A stretch of 64,000 nt of DNA from Symbiodinium natans. Lineage: Eukaryota; Sar; Dinophyceae; Suessiales; Symbiodiniaceae. Position numbers and translations under genes: made by a program. Positions 42,901 through 51,000 of the stretch are shown here, in pieces; position 1 is the stretch's first letter, and each line of letters starts with the position of its first letter. The notes beneath the pieces were generated by a model that was not told the origin of the DNA, ran no database searches, and worked only from the letters and a program-made list of their open reading frames with translations. The stretch covers positions 508,239-572,238 of the forward strand of contig CAJNDS010002390.1 in the NCBI GenBank assembly GCA_905221605.1, in the 5' to 3' direction.

Positions 42901-45900
42901 GCCTGCGGAGGCCGTTCTTGCTTAAGGGTTCAGGGTTCAGGGTTCAGGGTTTAGGGTTTAGGGTTTTTTGGGGGCTCAGACTCCCAGTCCACCTCCGTCT
43001 CCCAAGCCGTAAGCCCGAAGCCCTACGCCCCGAACCCTTGAGAACCCCGACCAGAACAACTCAAGGCCTAGCTGCGTTTGTCATGTTTGCCAGTTTTTGT
43101 CCCTTTTCGGGATTCTTATGGGCAGTCTGCAAGAAGCTCCCCCTTCCCCAGCAAGGCCATCATCCTTAAAGTTGCTCCTTGCACTTGAGGGTTTCGGGTT
43201 TGGTACCTGGGGAGCTTAGTAAAGCTTAGCGAGCCTTAGGGAGTAGCAGGGAGCACTTCTGCTCGTATGTCGTACTGGGTTCGTAATGAAAGCACGAAAC
43301 CAATACAACGTAGCGATCAAAGAGTGAGCAAAAAGCAGCGGTCGCGGCACCCGACATCCCCTAAACCCTAAACCCTAAACCCTAAACCCTAAACCCTAAA
43401 CCCTAAACCCTAAACCCTAAACCCTAAACCCTAAACCCTAAACCCTAAACCCTAAACCCTAAACCCTCTCCCACACACCCAAAACCCTCAACCCGGCCAT
43501 CTCACGCAGCCTGCGAGGGATAGCAGTTCATCCTGGAACTCTTGGGTTCAGGGCTTATAGGGCTTAGGGCTTATAGGGCTTAGGGTTTAGGGTTTAGGGT
43601 TTAGGGTTTAGGGTTTAGGGTTTAGGGCTTTGATGTAAGGTTGTCGGTTCTTTCATGGCCCTTTCTACCCCCGTCTCAAAGTATCAAAGTCTGCGGGGGT
43701 CCAGCACCTCTTCGGGCTCTGAGCTGAGACTTTAGAACCCGAAACCCCAACCGAGACCCTGACGCCTGAGCTCTAAACCCTAGTAGGACCTGCATACCCA
43801 ACTCCTACACCCCCAAACTTAAGCCCTACATAGCTCTCTAATCTTCTAGGCTCTTATTCTAAACCCCCTTACAGGATTCTTAGGTGCTTAACCTACAAAA
43901 CAAAGGTAGGTTTTGGGTTCTTGAGGTACCCCCCCTGAACCCCAAAGCCCACCGTTCAGGCCCGACGCAGTTGCCCCAGCAAGTGCTCTCGGCCCGCTTT
44001 TTGCACTTTGGGGTTTAGTTAGGGTTGGCCGAAAGTCCCCAAGGGATATTTCTAAACCACGAAACCTTCAAAGCCCCCCCCCCCCCCTCCCCTCCAAAAG
44101 AACTTAAAACAATTAGGGCTGAGGATTTAGGGCTTGGGGTTCATGGTTTAAGGCTTTTAGGTTTCGTGTCTAGGTGTCTGATTTCCGCTTACGTTTGAGG
44201 TCTTGGGTGTGGGTTTAGGTTTTGGCCGGGTTCTTACTCTGTTTTGTTATCTCTCTCTCTCTTTCAATCTCTCTCTGTCTCTCTCTCTCTCTCGCTTTAT
44301 CTGTCTCCCTCACTCTCTCCCCCTAAACCCTAAACCTCTCTCTCTGTCCCACTCTTTCTCTCTGTCTGACTCTGTCTCTCTGTCTGACTCTGTCTCTCTG
44401 TCTGACTCTCTGACTCTGTCTCTCTGTCTGACTCACTCTGTCTGTCTGTCTCTCTGTTTCTCCGTCTCTGCCTTCTGTTTTCAGGAGCTCTGATGGTGAT
44501 GTAATTGGGGCTTGGGCTTCAGGGTTTGGGTTTTTGTTGCGCTCTTGGGTGGTGGAATTTGCGCATATTTTGGCTTCTGGATACCACAAAGACCCTCCAA
44601 CAGTGTATGCATCTTTTGCTGGTTGCCTTAAAGCCTGAGTCTTTGCTACGGAGCTACAAAGTCTAATTGTAAATTGTAAACGCTTGCGCGAGCCGCCTCG
44701 GCAGCCGGGCCGACCCGAGTGCGGGTGCCAGGGCGGAGGGTGCCAGGGCAGAGGGTCCCCCAAAACAGCACAAAGAACGTTCTTCTTGGCGGCGAATGAG
44801 TTCAGGAGGTATCAGGGGGGCGCCGGCAGATTCCCAGGAGGGCGTTTCAGAATTTCGGGATTTCATGGAATGCTCTCTGTGGGAGGGGCCAACAGCCTGG
44901 AACCGCGCGGCAGAGGATTGCGGCTCCAAAGCGTTCCGGGCAGGTGCCACAGTAAAAAGTGGCGGGGGGGTGGCCCAAAAAAATCCTGGTTGGGGGAAGG
45001 GTTGGGAGGAGCGCCCCCCCGGTGTACGCCCAGCGTGGGGTGTTAGCCGGTTGCCCGCTGGCGCCGGCGCTGTCCAAAGCTGCGCTCTTCCCAGTCTGTG
45101 ACCGCCTCACGCAGGAGGTACAGATCACAGACATGGATATCTACATCGACGACATAAGCGTGGATGTGCAAAGCGAGAGCCACACCAGCGTGGCAGTGAG
45201 AGCGATCAAGGCGCTCCGCAGCCTCCGGCAACACCTTGGTGATGAAGGGTTGGTGCTGTCCAGCACCAAGTCCTGTTTTGTGTGCTCCTCCCCTGAAAGC
45301 GAGAAAGCGTTGCGCGCCAGGCTTACGGAGGCCGACCCACCCATCCTTCAGGTCACTAAGGATTTGGGGCTGGACAGTGCGCAGGCGCCGGTTGCCTACC
45401 ATGAAAAAACGCATGTCAAAAGCCACTGGCCGTCACCGAGCCCTCAGTAAATTGAGGTTGCCAAAAAACAAATCGGCCCGCGTATACCGCGCAAGCGTCT
45501 TCACAGCATACACGTTTGGACACCAAGGGCAAGGTGTCAGCCCCAAACGGCGGAAACCGCTACGAGCAATGGCGGGTACCAGGGCCAATCGTGTAAAAAT
45601 GGGGTCGCTGGAGGTGGCGCTTAGCCTTGGTGAGAACAGGGTCCAGGACCCCGGGTGGCTCCTCATCAAGCAGCACTGGCAAACCCTCGCGCCGTTGCTT
45701 TGGCCTGAGGGCCAGACGGGCGCAATTATGCACAGGGCATGGGAGCTCTCATGGGAAAAGATGTGCCGGTGCAAGGAACCCTGGCGTATTGTTTCCGGCC
45801 CCATTATGGCCATGCAAGCGTACCTCAGAGAGCTTGCAATAGAAGCCCCCTCCCTACAGGTCTGGAGGTTTGGAACGCTCAGTGTTCAACCTCGTGTGTG

Positions 45901-47995
45901 GTTTAGAGAATTTCTCGTCCCTGCCTGACCCCATAGAACGCTTTCTTGGCAGGATCCGCTGTTTCCAAACGAGCCTTTGAACCTGAGACCCTGAACCCCA
46001 AACACCTTCCGTAGCTGCGCTGCGTTCCAAACCCAGAACCCCAGCCCCTGGAACGGGGTCGTTGGTGGTCTAACCCCTAAACCCTAAAACCTAAACCCTA
46101 CACCCTAAACCCTAAACCCTAAACCCTAAGCCCTAAACCCTAAACCATAAACCCCCATGACGCCAGGACGCTACAGGGGAACTTGGATCCACATCTGCCA
46201 CGGCCTCGGCTGGGTTTGGGGTTCGGAGTCCATGGGGTTGCGGCTTACGGCCCCCGGCCCCCCTGAGCCCCGAAATCCAAAATCCTGTAAACCCTCAACC
46301 TTAAACCCTAAACCCTAAACCCTAAACCCTAAAACCTAAATCGTAAATCGTAAGTCGTAAACCCTAAGCCAGGGGGTCTGGAGGTTCAGGACTTGTTTTC
46401 GGGGGCCTGGAAGTTAAAATTTTGGAGTCAGCTGAGGGAAAGAGACGGAGAGCGAGCGAGCGAGCGGGCGAGAGAAAGTCTTCAACTGGTTACCTCGGCG
46501 GTCCAGGGGCTACATAACACCGCCAATGCAGAAACTTGTCAACGTTGTGCTTTATTTGTAATCCTCTATGTCACATGCAGAAGCTGCATGATGCTTGTGT
46601 TTGTTCAACCCCCCCCCCCCCCCCTGCCCCGCCCGCCAAGTCAATGGCCAATGTCTATGCTTGCCCATCTCAGCGACCTCACGGTTGAACCTTCAATGCG
46701 AAACTCTCACTGCCTCCCCTCCTAAACCCTACAGCTGATGAACCCCAAAGCCGACACCCCAACAGCATTCACTTGGTAGCGAAGTGGTACCCTTTTTGCC
46801 CTGTTTTGGGATTCAAGGTTCCCTTATACAGTAACCAAGCCCCGAAAAGGGTACTCTTATTCTGTGGTTACTGGGCTACTAAGTTCTAAGAGTTTCAGAC
46901 GTCGGGCGCGCGAAGCATCTCAATAGCTTCCTGAGCCTGAGGAGTTCGTGGAGCTGCAGGGCTTAGGCTATGGGGTCCCCCCCCCCCCCCCGAATTCCCT
47001 TCCACCTTAAGGGTTTAGGGTTTCGGGCTAAGCTTGAGGTTCAGGGTCCCAGCCCTCCTCACCTCACAAAACCCCTAACCTTAAAAGCAAGCCCCTGAAT
47101 TTGGGTAGGGGTCATTGAGGTCGCTTAGGGTGCGGGGGGTAGTATCGTATCTGAAAGGCTCTATGCGGACCCTGAGCAAATCCGAGAGCGGACGGTGAAG
47201 ATGGTCAAAGAGTTTGGCTGGCGCCTCAGTGAACCTGCGCTTCCAAGCGCTAGCCCCTAAACCCTAAACCCTAAACCCTAAACCCTAAACCCTAAACCCT
47301 AAACCCTAAACCCTAAACCCTAAACCCTAAAGCCTAAAACCTAAAGCCTAAACCGTAAACCCTGAGCGCAGGTGCAGTCTCGGGTTTCGAGGTCTGGGAT
47401 TTCAGGGTTCAGGGTTTAGCGGTTTAGTGCTTGGACTGGTTTTTCAGCATTTTAGGACTGCAGGATGTTAGGCTTTCAAGGTTCAGTTTTTTTCTTCAGG
47501 TTTTTTTTACATATATACATGTATGTTAATACATATATATATATACACATACATACATACATACATATTTGCCTAAACATACATACACAATTTTTTTGCG
47601 CGGTGGAAGGAACTTTTGGGTTTTTGGGTTGCAGGGCTAAGGGTTTAGGGGGCTTGGGGGGATAACATTCGGGGGAGTGGGGAGGGCTTTCAGGCCGCTC
47701 TAGGGCGCAGCTGCGAAAAGGGCAAAAGACAAAAGACAACTCAAGGAGGCGTTGATGCCTCATGAAGGCTAGGGCACAAGCTTCGTTGGGCACCAATTGG
47801 GTGCTGCCACCCCTTTGGAGTCGGACACAGCGCCTGCTCTTTACCCGTGGTGTTGCACACCACAGGCTCCGACTTAAACGTGCCCAGTCCAGCAAGGGAG
47901 GTGGTCTTGCCCATCTTGCGAGAGTTCCCCGGGTTGCCATGGTGGGATCAGAACCTTGAAGCTTTGACCAGTGAGCAAGCTTACACTGGCAATAT

Positions 47996-48030
<35 letters not shown>

Positions 48031-51000
48031 ACCACCTCACCACCTCAGGGAGGGGGGTTAGGGTTTATACAGATATATCTATATGATATCGCTGCACTCT
48101 CTTCAGGAGTCCTGCCAAGTTTGTACTGTTGCGGGCTTGGAGCTGCTACCCTCAACGCTCAACCCTAAACCCTCAGTTACAAGAACATCCCCCAAAATCC
48201 CCGAATTTCGCAGTCCGGTTTCGGGGTTTAGGGCTTGCGCTTGAGAGCTGAGGAAGTGGCAGGTTATCCTAAAACCTAAGCCCTAAACCCTAAACCCTGC
48301 ACCCTAAACCCTAAACCCTAGACCCTAGACCCTAAACCCTAAACCCTTAACCCTAAACCTTAAACCCCAGACCTTCGCTCCAAAGGCGTCAGCAAGTACA
48401 TCTGCAATCTGGGCCATGGCATGCCGTGAGCTCAGGTTACGAGCACCGAGTTCCCAATACTGATACTCCTTGACTCTAAGGGAGGGCATAGGGTTTAGGG
48501 TTTAGGGTTTTAGGGTTTTAGGGTTAGGGTTTAGGGTTTTAGTGTTTAGGGTTTAGGGTTTTAGGGTTTAGGGTTCAGGGTTGAGGGGTAGTTTCATGGC
48601 CCCTGGTCTAGTCTGGTCCCTTACCCTCTTGAAAGGGTTCTCAAGTATGGGCCCCTGGGCTTTATAGGGTATATACCGGGCATATAAGGGGTCCGCGTTT
48701 AAGGGCCCCTGTTAAGGCACCATGAAACGACCCTATAAGATATATTCCAGGTTTAGGGATAGCAAGGCATGAAGTCTAGTATAATATAGGGTTGAGGGTT
48801 TAGAGTAATTTCATCATGAGGATCCCTGTGTGGTTTCTGAATATATTTCTTGAGCGGGGCACTGGGCTCTTGGGAGCTTCCGCAGATTGGGCTGCGCTCT
48901 GCGGTGTTTTAGGGCTTGCGACCTTTTCGAGCGTTCGTGCATGGTTCTAAGTAGGGTTACAAGTAGGCATTATCAGTAGAGCTATAAGTAGGGTGAAGAG
49001 TAGGGTTGCAATTACAAGTAGGGTTATGAGTAGGGTTATAAGTAGAGTTATGAGTAGGGTTATATAAGCGAGAGCAACTAGAACTGGGTTTGGGCTTGGG
49101 TGGTTATATTTCTTTGCTTTGCTTGCTGCTGGGTTCCTATGGTCTTGCTGGGAGCCCTCAGAAGTACATGTCAAGGGGTTACAGTACTTCGCGGACTGGA
49201 TGAAAGTACGTAATGCTTGGGATGTTCCCCCTTGTACTAACAGTCCTTAATGGGGATCAGAATGGGGGGGGGGGACGACAATCACCCCAAGTAAGTGGTT
49301 ACAACGTAATGTCGTTACATCTTTATTGAACCCAACTTGCTGTGGACGGGGACCCAGAGCCTTTCTTAAAGGGATTAGGTTCCCTTATTAGCCCCTTTAA
49401 CCGCACCCTGCTTTATTCCTAGCCTAAACCCTATAAGCCCTATAAACCCTATAAACCCTATAAACCCTATAAACCCTATAAACCCTATAAACCCTATAAA
49501 CCCTATAAACCCTATAAACCCTATAAACCCTATAAACCCTATAAACCTTAGCAGCCCCCTAAGCCCCCTGAGCCCTCGAAGTCCCCTAAGCCCTCTAAGC
49601 CCCCTAAACCCTCTAAACCCCCTAAACCCTCTATGCCCCCTAAACCCTCTATGCCCCCTAAACCCTCTAAAACCCTCTAAAACCCTCTAAAACCCTCTAA
49701 AACCTCTAAACTCAACCCTCTAAAACCTCTAAACCCTCTATAAACCCTATACCCTAAACCCTGAACCCTAAACCCTAAACCCTATAAACCCTAAGCCCTA
49801 AGCCCTAAACCCTATAAACCCTAAGCCCTAAACCCTAAACCCTAAAAACCCTAAGCCCTAAACCCTCTAAACTCCACACCCTAAACCCTAAACCCTAAAC
49901 CCTAAACCCTAAACCCTAAACCCTGAACCCTGAACCGTAAACCCTAAACCCTCTACCCTCTAAACCCTAAACCCTAAACCCTAAATTCCCACCCAGGCCT
50001 GCTTAGGCCGTACCCACCCTTCTCTCGGGTGCCTGGACCCAGAAATCACCCGACAGCGATTAACACCATCGCTTGGACTTCCTGTGCAAGCCTAAAGAGT
50101 TGTGTTGAGCGTGAGCTGCACCTCCAGTGCCGGTGCAGTACCCCGCCTGGGGTACCCCGCCCCCCTTCTCCGATTCTCAAGTATGACAAGGAAACCCTAA
50201 ACCTGGCGACCTGCGTCGTCCGGGCCCCCCCGACCGCCCCCCTCCGGAGCCCCCTGGTGCCGGGCCCCTGGCGGAGCGTGTTCAGGGACCAGAGGGGCCG
50301 CAAGGCAGGTCAGCCTGGGCGATTGCTCAAAAACCCACTACCAAACCCATGAACCTGATTTTTTTGCCGCCCCCACCCCCCCTGACCCCCCCCCTGCCCC
50401 CCCCCCTGGCCCCCCCGCCCCTTCTGGCTACCGAGCCGTTCCCCCTCCCCCCCCCCTCCCCCCCCCCCCCCTCCCCCCCCCCTTCCCCCCCCCTCCCCCC
50501 CCCCCGCTTCCCCCCTCCCCCCTTCCCCCCCCCCCCTCCCCCTCCCCCCCCCCCCCCCCCCCCCCCCCTCCCCCCTCCCCCCTCCCCCCCCCCTCCCCCC
50601 TCCCCCCCCCTTGAAGTGTCCTACCCAACCGTTCAAAGGATGGGGGTGGGAAGTGGGAATTTAGGGCGTTAGCCCGAAACCCTAAAAGGAGAAAAGTTGG
50701 GTGGATGCCTGCGTAAGCAGGGGGTGGGAAAAATAAAACAACCCAACCTTTCTGGTTGTGGTGGCTCCAACTTCAATATACGCCGCCGCGACATATGCCG
50801 CCCCCTCACACCCCCTGGGTGTGTTGGGGCGCCATCTCCGCATGACATCTACTGCCGCGGCGCGGCGAGAAGCCCTAAACCCTAAACCCTAAACCCTATA
50901 AACCCTAAGCCCTAAACCCTAAACCCTAAACCCTATAAAGCCCTAAACCCTAAACCCTAAACCCTAAACCCTAAACCCTCAACCCTCAAACCCTCACTCC

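Noticed and set aside
44203-44763. 96-codon and 146-codon frames
   Set aside because: CT/GA-rich microsatellite in both strands.
50310-50672. Poly-Gly and poly-Pro open frames
   Set aside because: They translate the 240 bp C-rich tract; no complexity or codon structure.
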